DNA from: an uncultured Brachyspira sp. | Lineage (GTDB): Bacteria > Spirochaetota > Brachyspiria > Brachyspirales > Brachyspiraceae | Length of the DNA stretch: 38,943 nucleotides | Assembly: GCA_944392715.1 (NCBI GenBank) | Contig: CALXXQ010000151.1 | Location: 1-38,943, forward strand | Direction of reading: 5' to 3' | Shown: positions 9,009 through 16,704 of the stretch, in pieces | How the letters are laid out: each line of letters begins with the position of its first letter | Position numbering within the stretch: the first letter of the stretch is position 1 | Position numbers and translations under genes: made by a program | The notes under the pieces: generated by a model | Databases searched by the model: none | What the model was told of the DNA's origin: nothing | The model's input: only the letters and a program-made list of their open reading frames with translations

Positions 9009-9794
9009 TTATTGTATCACAGTAAATCCATATTTTTTAAATGCTTCTATTGATTTATCAGTTGAAATATAATCTATAAATTTCTTAGCCTCTTCTTTAT
9101 TTACAGAAGATTTTATTATAGCTATAGGATAAATAACTTTTTTATGAGTACCTTCAGGAGCTTCTGCTATTATATTTATATTCTTTGCTATTTGTGCATC
9201 AGTAGCATATACTATACCGCAATCAACTTCACCAGTTTCAACCCAAGAAAGCACATTTCTAACATCAGAACCATAAACAGCCTTTTGTTTAGCAGCATCT
9301 AATATTGATAAATTGCTTAATATTTCTTCAGAATATTGACCTACAGGTACGCTTTTAGGTTCGCCAAGTCCAACTTTAGCAACATTACTATTTGTTATAT
9401 CAGTAAATGATTTTATATTTAAAGTTGAATTGCTTGGAGATATCAATACAACTTTATTTTCAAGTAAATCTTTTCTAGTATCAGTATCAATTAAATCTTT
9501 TTCTTGTAATGCATCCATTTGTTTTTGAGCTGCTGAGAAAAATATATCAGCTGGAGAACCTGCTTCTATTTGAGACTGCAATGCTCCTGATGAAGCAAAA
9601 GAGAATGTAACTGTTATTCCTGTTTCTGTTTTATAATTATTAGCTAATTCAGTAAGAACATCTGTTAAACTTGCTGCTGCTAAAACTAATATTTCTTTAT
9701 TTTCTGTATTTGTATTATTTTGTGCTGTATTTTGAGAACCACATGATACAAATAAATAAGATATTAATAGAGCTATAAATATTATTTTTTTCAT
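9009..9794 (-). CDS. modA: Molybdate-binding periplasmic lipoprotein
   Basis: Solute-binding protein that captures molybdate (or tungstate) for ModBC. The N-terminus is a lipoprotein signal peptide with the lipobox FVSC, so the mature protein is probably lipid-anchored. VLAAASLTDVL, FSFASSGALQSQI and GSPADIFFSA are characteristic ModA oxyanion-site segments; ASDVRNVLSWVE-like and VYATDA segments follow. An AGGTG SD sits 8 bases before the ATG. It resembles the ModA rather than the TupA or WtpA families. Confidence 0.95.
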   Translation of the reverse strand: MKKIIFIALLISYLFVSCGSQNTAQNNTNTENKEILVLAAASLTDVLTELANNYKTETGITVTFSFASSGALQSQIEAGSPADIFFSAAQKQMDALQEKDLIDTDTRKDLLENKVVLISPSNSTLNIKSFTDITNSNVAKVGLGEPKSVPVGQYSEEILSNLSILDAAKQKAVYGSDVRNVLSWVETGEVDCGIVYATDAQIAKNINIIAEAPEGTHKKVIYPIAIIKSSVNKEEAKKFIDYISTDKSIEAFKKYGFTVIQ

Positions 9795-9850
9795 AAAATT
9801 ACACCTTTTAAATTATTTTTTTTATTTCAATAGTAATAATAATAAATATT

Positions 9851-10327
9851 CTAATGTCCTTCGCCTTTCATCATACTAATAATATGTTCCATTAAAGGAA
9901 TCATTAAATTAGTGCAGTATTCAGCACCTTTTCTGCTGCCTGGAAAATTAACTACAAATACATTATCATTTATTCCAGCATATCCTCTTGAAAGAGTGGC
10001 AAATATTGTATCCTTTATAGATTCCTGTCTTAGATAATCAGATATTCCTCTAACTTCTTTTTTACAAAATTGCATTGTAGCTTCAGGAGTAACATCTCTT
10101 TGAGATAAACCTGTTCCACCTGTAGTTATTATTATATCAAATTTTTCTTTGTTTTCATTTAGAGTATTTAATATTATATCATATTCATCTGGTATAATAA
10201 TTTTTTCTATATTTTTAATTTTATCTTTTAAATTTTCATTGAGCTTTTCTACTATAATAGCACCTGATTTATCTTCATATATTCCTTTTGATGCCCTGTC
10301 AGACACAGTAATAACAAGTATCTTCAA
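9851..10327 (-). CDS. mog: Molybdopterin adenylyltransferase (Mog/MoaB family)
   Basis: Activates molybdopterin by adenylation before MoeA inserts molybdenum. The 158-residue MoCF-fold protein has ITTGGTGLSQRDVTPEAT (about 67-84), with the GGTG nucleotide loop and catalytic Asp D78. The start is TTG at 10327, which overlaps the end of the upstream MOSC gene by 29 bases. It is supported by a strong GGGAGG 11-12 bases upstream that lies inside the MOSC coding region. Whether it acts as MogA or MoaB cannot be decided, but the family is clear. Confidence 0.9.
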   Translation of the reverse strand: MKILVITVSDRASKGIYEDKSGAIIVEKLNENLKDKIKNIEKIIIPDEYDIILNTLNENKEKFDIIITTGGTGLSQRDVTPEATMQFCKKEVRGISDYLRQESIKDTIFATLSRGYAGINDNVFVVNFPGSRKGAEYCTNLMIPLMEHIISMMKGEGH

Positions 10328-10748
10328 GTTTTATATTGCCTCCCTTAACAACTCTAACAAATATACCTTTTTTAGGCATAATACAATCACCTACTAACTG
10401 TTTTATATCACATCCATGATGGCAAGCTTTTCCTATTTTAGAAACTTCTAATACAGTATCTCCTATATACATTTTTGTACCTATAGGAAGTTTATAAAGC
10501 TCAACGCCTTTTGTTGTAATATTTTCAGCAAAGTCTCCTGGTTTAAGCTCACTTTTCATTTTATCATTTGTATACTCTATATCTTCAAGGGCAAGTACTG
10601 AAACTTGTCTGTCTTTTAATTTATTAAAATGTGCATCGCCTTGAACACCTTTATCTTCTACTAATGTTATAGAATCAACGGGTGTTTTTACCGTACCTGT
10701 ATCCTTGGATATATTTAAAGAAATTAATTCAAAATATTTCTTTTCCAT
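10299..10748 (-). CDS. MOSC-domain protein
   Basis: A stand-alone 149-residue MOSC (molybdenum cofactor sulfurase C-terminal) domain. Visible landmarks are DKGVQGDAHF, GDFAENITTKG and the cysteine segment GKACHHGCDIKQLVGDC followed by MPKKGIFVRV, typical of the MOSC proteins paired or fused with MogA. Such domains bind Moco or carry sulfur to it; the exact role of small MOSC proteins is unsettled. It is the first gene of the minus-strand operon and is divergent from xdhC. The C-terminus (DTCYYCV) adds two cysteines. Confidence 0.9.
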   Translation of the reverse strand: MEKKYFELISLNISKDTGTVKTPVDSITLVEDKGVQGDAHFNKLKDRQVSVLALEDIEYTNDKMKSELKPGDFAENITTKGVELYKLPIGTKMYIGDTVLEVSKIGKACHHGCDIKQLVGDCIMPKKGIFVRVVKGGNIKLEDTCYYCV

Positions 10749-10905
10749 ATATAAAAATCCAATATTAAAAAAATCTATTATCTACAATGTAATACAAAAA
10801 AATAAAATATTCAATATAAATATAAAATTTTTTTAGCTTTTTATTTAAAAATTAAAAAAAAATTATTATAATATTATTGAAACTATATCAAAAATGGGAA
10901 AATAA

Positions 10906-11766
10906 ATGAATAATAAGCAAATATTAGATAAAGCATTAGAACTTGTAAATAATGGAATAGAATCTCTATTAATAAAAATATTAGAAACTTCAGGTTCTGC
11001 TCCAAGAACATTAGATGCATTTATGTTAGTATATATTGAAGATGATATTAAAAAAAATATAGGTACTATTGGAGGCGGTTTATTAGAGTTTGAAGCTTTA
11101 GAATATGCTTATGAATGTTTGAGCAAAAAAGAAACTTGCAATAAAAAATATAATTTGACTCCTAAAGATTCTGGCGGAATAGGCATGGTATGCGGCGGAA
11201 ATGTTGAGATGTCATTTATTTATTTGAATAATAATAAAAATACTATATATGATTTGAAGAAGGAAATAGAAGATAAAGAAAATAATGTTTATATATTCGG
11301 AGCTGGACATGTTTCTTTTGATTTGGCTGAAGTTTTATATAAAGTTGGATTTAATTGCATAATTATAGATGATAGAGAAGAGTTTGCTAATAAGGATAGG
11401 TTTCCAATGGCGAGCAGCATAATAGTAGATAATTATGAAAATGTTTTTAATAAAATAAATATCACTAATAAAGATTATATAGTCATCTTGACAAGAGGGC
11501 ATTCTCATGATTATATAGTAGAAAAGAATGCTTTGAAAACCAATGCTGCCTATATTGGTATGATAGGAAGTAAAAATAAAATTAAGACTTTGCATAATAA
11601 ATTAAAAGAAGAAGAAAATTATAATGATGAAATGCTTTCAAGAGTACATGCTCCTATAGGTATAGCAATAGGTGCAGAAAGTACCGAGGAGATAGCAATA
11701 AGTATAGCAGCAGAGCTTATACTCATAAGAGCAACTATAGAAAATAGAAGAAAAATAAGAAATTAA
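10906..11766 (+). CDS. xdhC: XdhC/CoxI-family molybdoenzyme maturation factor
   Basis: Chaperone-like protein that binds sulfurated Moco and inserts it into xanthine-dehydrogenase-type enzymes. The N-terminal XdhC/CoxI domain has GSAPRT (30-35), IGTIGGGLLEFEA and the cysteine motif VCGGNVEM (C96). A C-terminal Rossmann domain starts at VYIFGAGHVSFDLAEVL (about 128-144) and contains YIGMIGSKNK and HAPIGIAIGAESTEEIA. The 286 residues are full length. SD is GGGA, 8 bases before the ATG. No target molybdoenzyme is in the window. It is separated from moeA by a repeat-rich leader. Confidence 0.93.
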   Translation: MNNKQILDKALELVNNGIESLLIKILETSGSAPRTLDAFMLVYIEDDIKKNIGTIGGGLLEFEALEYAYECLSKKETCNKKYNLTPKDSGGIGMVCGGNVEMSFIYLNNNKNTIYDLKKEIEDKENNVYIFGAGHVSFDLAEVLYKVGFNCIIIDDREEFANKDRFPMASSIIVDNYENVFNKINITNKDYIVILTRGHSHDYIVEKNALKTNAAYIGMIGSKNKIKTLHNKLKEEENYNDEMLSRVHAPIGIAIGAESTEEIAISIAAELILIRATIENRRKIRN

Positions 11767-11870
11767 TTTATTATAAATTACAATATTATTCGGAAAGTAT
11801 AAACTATAATAATTAATTTTATTAGTAATGACTTATAAAATTACAAATTTATTTTGCAGATATTTATAAT

Positions 11871-12008
11871 ATAAAAATCGTGAGCTTCTAATAATTTTAG
11901 TTGTTAGAAATTTATAGCGAGCAATTTTTATTTATAACTATAAAAATTGAAAGCTTCTAGTAACTTTAGTTACTAGAAATTTATAGCGAGCAATTTTTAT
12001 TTATAATA
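11871..12008 (+). repeat. Two direct 69-base repeats with a conserved nested hairpin
   Basis: Copies at 11871-11939 and 11940-12008 match at 60 of 69 positions by my count. Inner stem: 11886-11894 with 11901-11909 in copy 1, and 11955-11963 with 11970-11978 in copy 2. The pair 11891/11904 is A-T while its counterpart 11960/11973 is G-C, a compensatory change. The neighbouring pair is T-G in one and T-A in the other. The outer stem ATAAAAATTG (11940-11949) with CAATTTTTAT (11991-12000) is perfect in copy 2 and has one mismatch in copy 1. Confidence 0.85.
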
Positions 12009-12091
12009 AGTAATTTTATTAGCAATAACCCATAAAATTACTTGCATCTGGCAAATTTATTTGACAGATGTTTATAAGCAAGTAATTTTAT
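12008..12091 (+). promoter_or_regulatory. moeA leader with two mutually exclusive hairpins
   Basis: Segment 12032-12043 can pair with 12008-12019 (12 bp, perfect), or 12032-12045 can pair with 12078-12091 (14 bp, perfect). The second pairing encloses a hairpin at 12045-12070 (CATCTG/CAGATG plus CAAA/TTTG). The moeA SD (AGGAG, 12102-12106) lies 10 bases after the last arm. This is the geometry of an attenuator or riboswitch expression platform, but there is no T run for intrinsic termination, so its function is inference. Confidence 0.55.
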
Positions 12092-12112
12092 TAGTAATAA
12101 TAGGAGAAATGT

Positions 12113-13324
12113 ATGGCTAGAACTTTTTTACATCCGAATGAAGCTTTAGAATTAGTATTAAATAATAGTGAAGATTATGGCAATGAAAAAATATCAGTGC
12201 TTGATTCTTATAATAGAGTATTGTCCAATGATGTTTATGCTATGAATGATGACCCTCCTTTTAATAAATCTTCTATGGATGGATATGCTTATAAAAAAGA
12301 AGATGAAAATAAAAATAATTATGTTTTAGTTGATGATAAAATTATATATGCTGGACTTTCTGAAAAATTAAATATAAAAAGCGGAGAATGTATTAAAATA
12401 ATGACGGGAGCTCCATTGCCAGAAAATTGCGATGCAGTTCAGAGGGTAGAATGGATAGAAGAAAAAAAAGAAAATGGAAAAACTGTTATTAACTTCACTA
12501 AAAAAGAAATTTCTAATAATGTTATAAAAAAGGGAAATAATAAAAAATCTGGAGAGAAAATTTTAGATAAAAAATTATTATTCCCAAAGGATACAGCCAT
12601 ACTTGCAGGTTTCGGATATTCTTCTATTGATGTAAAAAAGAAAATTAATACGGCTGTAATATCAACAGGAAGCGAAATAGCGAATATAGGAGAAACTTTA
12701 AAAGAAGGCCAAATATATGATGCTAATGCTCCTATGCTTATTTCAAGAACATCAGCATTATCTTGTAATAGCAAGTTTTATGGAAAAGTTAATGATGATG
12801 AAAAAGAGATAAGAGAAATATTATCAAAAGCTTTGGAAGAAAATGATATTGTTCTTATAAGCGGCGGTGTTTCTATGGGAGATTTTGATTATGTTCATAA
12901 GAAATTATTAGAACTTGGGGTTAATCAAATATTTCATGGTATTGCTATGAAGCCTGGAAAACCTTTGTTTTTTGGGAAATTAGGTAAAAAGGCTGTATTT
13001 GCTTTACCTGGAAATACTGTTTCTGCATTTATGACTTTTGAAATAATGGTTAAGCCTTATATACTAAAATGTTTAGGTATATATTATGATTCAGGGTATA
13101 TAAAGGCTGTAATCACTGAAGATTTTAAGAGAAAGGATACTGAAAGACTTGAATATATTCCTGTGAGTTTAATTTTTGAAGATACAAAATTATGTGTAAA
13201 GCTTATTAAATATAATAATTCTTCTATGATATCATCTTTCTCTGAGGCTGATGGTATATTGAAGATAGATATTGGAGTTTCTGATATTGCTAAGGGGAGT
13301 ATAGTTGATGTTAGATTCATTTAA
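12113..13324 (+). CDS. moeA: Molybdopterin molybdotransferase
   Basis: Inserts molybdate into adenylated molybdopterin. The 403-residue protein has the MoeA landmarks DPPFNKSSMDGYA, KIMTGAPLPENCDAVQ, AVISTGSEI, LISGGVSMGDFDYV and GIAMKPGKPLFFGKLG with FALPGNTVSAFMTFE. A C-terminal MoeA domain IV follows. The ATG at 12113 has AGGAG six bases upstream; an out-of-frame ATG at 12109 ends at once in TAG. It starts the moeA-moaA-moaC operon and overlaps moaA by 17 bases. Confidence 0.96.
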   Translation: MARTFLHPNEALELVLNNSEDYGNEKISVLDSYNRVLSNDVYAMNDDPPFNKSSMDGYAYKKEDENKNNYVLVDDKIIYAGLSEKLNIKSGECIKIMTGAPLPENCDAVQRVEWIEEKKENGKTVINFTKKEISNNVIKKGNNKKSGEKILDKKLLFPKDTAILAGFGYSSIDVKKKINTAVISTGSEIANIGETLKEGQIYDANAPMLISRTSALSCNSKFYGKVNDDEKEIREILSKALEENDIVLISGGVSMGDFDYVHKKLLELGVNQIFHGIAMKPGKPLFFGKLGKKAVFALPGNTVSAFMTFEIMVKPYILKCLGIYYDSGYIKAVITEDFKRKDTERLEYIPVSLIFEDTKLCVKLIKYNNSSMISSFSEADGILKIDIGVSDIAKGSIVDVRFI

Positions 13325-14105
13325 TAGAGAAATTAATTATTTACGTGTATCTGTTACTGATAGATGTAATTTAAGATGCGTATACTGTATGCCTGAAGAA
13401 GGTATTGTTAAAAAACCGCATAATGAAATTTTGAGCTATGAGCAGATATATAATGTTGTAAAAGAGGCAGCTGAACTTGGTGTAAAGAAGGTAAGAATTA
13501 CAGGAGGAGAGCCTTTAGTTAGAAAAGATATTGATAGTCTTGTAGCTATGATTAGAAGTGTAAAAAAAGTAGAGACAATAGCTATGACTACTAATGCTGT
13601 ATTACTTTATAATGCGGCAGAAAAATTAAAAGAGGCTGGTCTTGATTCTATTAATATATCTCTTGATACTCTTGATAGTGAAAGATATAAGCATATTACT
13701 AGAGATAGAAATTTATATGATGCTATGAAAGGCATAAAAAAAGCATCGGAATTGGGATTTCAATTAAAAATTAATGTAGTTATTTATGATGAAAAGAGTA
13801 AAGAAGAATTGCCTTTATTAAGAGAATATGCTGATAATTTGAATGCTAAGATTCAAACCATTCAGTATTATAATATTAATGAACAAAAACTTGATTCTAT
13901 AGAGTATGACAGACCTGCAAAATGTAAGTTCTGTAATAGAATAAGATTATTGGCTGATGGGTACTTACTTAGCTGTTTGCATAGCAATATAAAATTCAAA
14001 GTTGATTTTAATGATATAAGAGGCTCTATTATTAGATGTATTGAAGGAAAGCCGGAGAATGGTGCTTATAGTGATGTAGAGTCTTTAAGTATGATAGGAG
14101 GATAA
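13308..14105 (+). CDS. moaA: GTP 3',8-cyclase (MoaA), shortened form
   Basis: Radical SAM enzyme that, with MoaC, turns GTP into cyclic pyranopterin monophosphate. The N-terminal cluster is C20-x3-C24-x2-C27 in TDRCNLRCVYC, with GGEP following. The second cluster is C206-x2-C209-x13-C223 in KCKFCNRIRL and LLSC, and the tail ends MIGG, the catalytic Gly-Gly. All key elements are present, but the protein is only 265 residues against about 320-340 usual. About 50 residues are missing between the TIM-barrel core and the second cluster. I prefer ATG 13308 (AGGGGAG eight bases upstream) over the TTG at 13305. Confidence 0.92.
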   Translation: MLDSFNREINYLRVSVTDRCNLRCVYCMPEEGIVKKPHNEILSYEQIYNVVKEAAELGVKKVRITGGEPLVRKDIDSLVAMIRSVKKVETIAMTTNAVLLYNAAEKLKEAGLDSINISLDTLDSERYKHITRDRNLYDAMKGIKKASELGFQLKINVVIYDEKSKEELPLLREYADNLNAKIQTIQYYNINEQKLDSIEYDRPAKCKFCNRIRLLADGYLLSCLHSNIKFKVDFNDIRGSIIRCIEGKPENGAYSDVESLSMIGG

Positions 14106-14137
14106 TATTTTAATATAAAAATAAATCGGAGTAAAAA

Positions 14138-14587
14138 ATGGGCGATAAATTAACACATATAGATGAAAGCGGTAATGCTAATATGGTTGATGTTGGAGAT
14201 AAGGATATTATAAAAAGAACAGCAGAAGCATCAGGAAAAATATATTTATCAAAAGATACTATTAAACTTATAGAAGAAAATAATATAAAAAAAGGCGATG
14301 TTATATCAGTTGCTAGAATTGCTGGTATAATGGGAGCTAAACAAACTTCTAATTTGATACCATTATGTCATAATATCAATATAGAAAAAGTATCTTTAGA
14401 TTTTACTTTAGAAGAAGATGGAATTATTATAAAGTCTTATTGCAGATGCAGTTATAAAACTGGAATAGAGATGGAAGCATTAACTGCAGTTAGTATTGCG
14501 GCACTTACAATATGGGATATGTGCAAAGCAGTTGATAAAAATATGAGAATATCTGATATTACACTTTTATCTAAAACTAAAAATTAA
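14138..14587 (+). CDS. moaC: Cyclic pyranopterin monophosphate synthase
   Basis: Second step of Moco synthesis, acting on the MoaA product. The 149 residues contain LTHIDESGNANMVDVG, GIMGAKQTSNLIPLCHN (catalytic His), TGIEMEALTAVS and WDMCKAVDK (catalytic Asp and Lys). SD CGGAG lies 7 bases before the ATG, 32 bases after moaA. It is the last gene of the operon, followed by a strong terminator. It is full length with no missing active-site residue that I can see. Confidence 0.97.
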   Translation: MGDKLTHIDESGNANMVDVGDKDIIKRTAEASGKIYLSKDTIKLIEENNIKKGDVISVARIAGIMGAKQTSNLIPLCHNINIEKVSLDFTLEEDGIIIKSYCRCSYKTGIEMEALTAVSIAALTIWDMCKAVDKNMRISDITLLSKTKN

Positions 14588-14592
14588 AATAT

Positions 14593-14636
14593 AAAAAGCA
14601 TTGATTAAATTTTATATATCTAATCAATGCTTTTTT
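14593..14636. terminator. Strong terminator between moaC and the second chemoreceptor
   Basis: A 15-bp perfect stem, 14593-14607 (AAAAAGCATTGATTA) with 14621-14635, a 13-base loop, and T or A runs on both sides. It can serve both convergent genes. Confidence 0.92.
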
Positions 14637-14696
14637 GTTTATTAATGATATATAATTAAATTATTCATATTCTAATAAATTTGTATATTCTTATTA

Positions 14697-16532
14697 TTAA
14701 TTAAAATTAAAATAAGAAACCTGCTCTACTATGCTGTTTGATTTATCAAGCATATCCTTACTTGCATTAGCTCCGTCATTAGCTATTTTTGAAGTATCCT
14801 GAGTTATTCTATTAATTTCTATTACAGCTGTATTGATTTCAGATATGCTATTTTCTTCTTCTATTATGGTACTTGATATTTCTGTAAGTAAAGTAAGTAC
14901 ATCATTAACAGAACTTTCTATTTGGTTTAATATATATGATGAAGCCATAACAGAAGCACTTCCATTTTGTATTTTTTCTATAGTTTCATTCGCTATTGCT
15001 GTTATATCTTTAGCTGCATTTCCAACATTGATTGCCAAATTTCTAACCTCGCTTGCTACTACTGCAAATCCTTTTCCCTGATCTCCAGCACGTGCAGCTT
15101 CTACTGAAGCATTAAGAGCAAGTATATTTGTCTGGAAAGCAATTGATTCTATTATCTTTGTAATGTCTGATATTTTTTTACTGGCTTCTGATATTTGAGC
15201 CATATTTTCTGATGTGGCATTTATTGCATTTACTCCGTTTTTAGTAGCATTTGATACATTTTCACTCATGTTTTTGGCATTTCCTGCATTTTCAGCAGTA
15301 TCCTTTAATGATGAAAATACAAATTCTATTGATCTTGTTAATTGTTCCAATGAGCTTGCCTGAGAATTAGCTCTGTCAGATAAATCTATATTTCCATTTG
15401 TGATAATATTAACAGAATTATTTATACCATTTATATCATTTTTCATAGTATGAATAATATCTCCTAATTTATTTTGCATCTCATTAAGAGCTCTTATAAC
15501 ATCTCCTGTTTGATCTTTTTTATTTAATTCTTTTTCATTAAATTTGGTATTGAAATTACCTTTAGACATAGAATTTATTATTTCTATTGTGTTAGATAAT
15601 GTATTCGATATTGGAGTTGCTATTAGTATTACTAGTACTGCTTCTATAGTAGATAATATTATGAATACTGATACAATTAATATAAGAAGCTTTAATAAAG
15701 ATAAATTTAAATCTTTATTTGGTACTGTTACAATTATGTTCCAATCGATATTTCTTATTTTTGATGATAAGCATGAGAATTTTTTATCTACCCATGCATA
15801 ACTATTATTATTAATAATATTATTTTTATTATTTGATATTTCTTTGACATTATTAAATATATTTTCTTTTAATATATAACTTTCATTTGAATTATATAGA
15901 TATAATCCATCTCTGTTTATAAGACTTAAATTATAATTATATTTTTTTGCCTCTTCTAAAGCAGAAGATATAATCTTAGAAAAATCAACATCAATTCCTA
16001 CTATAGCATAAATTTTACCGTCCATATATATAGTTTTTGAAAAAGTTACTATAACTGATTTTTTAACAGCATCTATATAAGGACCTGATATTACTATATC
16101 TTTTGATTTTATAGCATTTTGATACCATTCTCTAGAAGTTTGATCATAGTCACTCGGTAATTGCCCAACAGTATTTAATACCGTTCCTCCATCTTTATAT
16201 GGTATTGTATCAGCATAAAATATATTTATTAAATCCGATTCATTTTTTAGAATATTTTTAAATACTTCTAATAATTTCTCTCTATCTCTTTCTTTTTCTA
16301 CATAAGAATAAAATATATTTATTCTTCCGTATAAAGAAGAAATATTATTTTCTATTTCAGATGAAATATTAGATACATTATATTTATTAGAATTTAAAAA
16401 TCTAGTTTTGTATTGCGGAAAATATAAAAAGTATATTGCTATACAAATAATAAATAATGCCGCCATATATGGTAATAAAAATTTTAATACTAAATTGCTG
16501 CTTTTTACACCTATATTACTTTTATCAAGCAT
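14697..16532 (-). CDS. Methyl-accepting chemotaxis protein with dCache_1 amino-acid sensor
   Basis: A 611-residue receptor of the same architecture as the one at 897-2714: TM1 about 17-38, double Cache, TM2 about 277-300, HAMP, and a signalling domain with [15 protein letters not shown]. The ligand motif is Y129, R134, W136, Y137, Y152 and D181, the same spacing as in PctA-type amino-acid receptors. Both proteins share YDQTSR-W-Y and PYID but differ widely elsewhere, so they are paralogues rather than a recent duplication. A GTG at 16547 extends the frame, but GAGGG lies 8 bases before ATG 16532, which I choose. No sigma-28 promoter was recognised upstream. Confidence 0.93.
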   Translation of the reverse strand: MLDKSNIGVKSSNLVLKFLLPYMAALFIICIAIYFLYFPQYKTRFLNSNKYNVSNISSEIENNISSLYGRINIFYSYVEKERDREKLLEVFKNILKNESDLINIFYADTIPYKDGGTVLNTVGQLPSDYDQTSREWYQNAIKSKDIVISGPYIDAVKKSVIVTFSKTIYMDGKIYAIVGIDVDFSKIISSALEEAKKYNYNLSLINRDGLYLYNSNESYILKENIFNNVKEISNNKNNIINNNSYAWVDKKFSCLSSKIRNIDWNIIVTVPNKDLNLSLLKLLILIVSVFIILSTIEAVLVILIATPISNTLSNTIEIINSMSKGNFNTKFNEKELNKKDQTGDVIRALNEMQNKLGDIIHTMKNDINGINNSVNIITNGNIDLSDRANSQASSLEQLTRSIEFVFSSLKDTAENAGNAKNMSENVSNATKNGVNAINATSENMAQISEASKKISDITKIIESIAFQTNILALNASVEAARAGDQGKGFAVVASEVRNLAINVGNAAKDITAIANETIEKIQNGSASVMASSYILNQIESSVNDVLTLLTEISSTIIEEENSISEINTAVIEINRITQDTSKIANDGANASKDMLDKSNSIVEQVSYFNFN

Positions 16533-16643
16533 AAATATAACCCTCACTATTAAATTGTATAATTATATATCAATAAAGCTAAAATAATATAACTTATTAT
16601 CTAAAAATAGTAAATAGCATATTTAAAATAAAATTTACGTATA

Positions 16644-16672
16644 TTGATATTTTATTTATATTATGTTAATAT
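16644..16672 (+). promoter_or_regulatory. Extended -10 promoter for the DNA methyltransferase
   Basis: TTGATA (16644-16649), a 17-base spacer and TAATAT (16667-16672) preceded by TGT. The predicted leader is about 25 bases and lacks a recognisable SD. Confidence 0.55.
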
Positions 16673-16704
16673 AATTATGTAAACTATATTATGATAATAA
16701 GATT

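Larger units (their letters stand above)
11805..12100 (+). repeat. Composite tandem array of structured repeats (A1-B1-B2-A2-A3)
   Basis: This fills the 346-base gene-free stretch between xdhC and moeA. Type A units (about 11805-11870, 12003-12078 and a partial at 12080-12100) share TAATTTTATTAGYAATRAC and then ATAAAATTA as a hairpin. Type B units are two adjacent 69-base copies. Two TATAAT sequences (11805-11810, 11865-11870) could be -10 boxes, but neither has a good -35. No ORF is present. Confidence 0.85.

Noticed and set aside
11871-12008. CRISPR-like direct repeats
   Set aside because: Only two copies, directly adjacent with no spacers, and no cas genes nearby.
11767-12112. Known Moco riboswitch (Moco RNA motif) before moeA
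   Set aside because: The AT-rich tandem hairpins do not show the compact multi-stem layout or conserved G-rich loops I associate with that motif.
12439-12774. 111-codon minus-strand reading frame
   Set aside because: Shadow of moeA, with no family resemblance and no SD.
7268-14587. Recent horizontal acquisition of the molybdenum island
   Set aside because: No integrase, tRNA or flanking direct repeat was seen, and base composition and codon style look like the neighbours.
16533-16700. Sigma-28 flagellar-type promoter for the second chemoreceptor
   Set aside because: No TAAA-N15-GCCGATAA-like sequence was found on the minus strand, nor before the first receptor.
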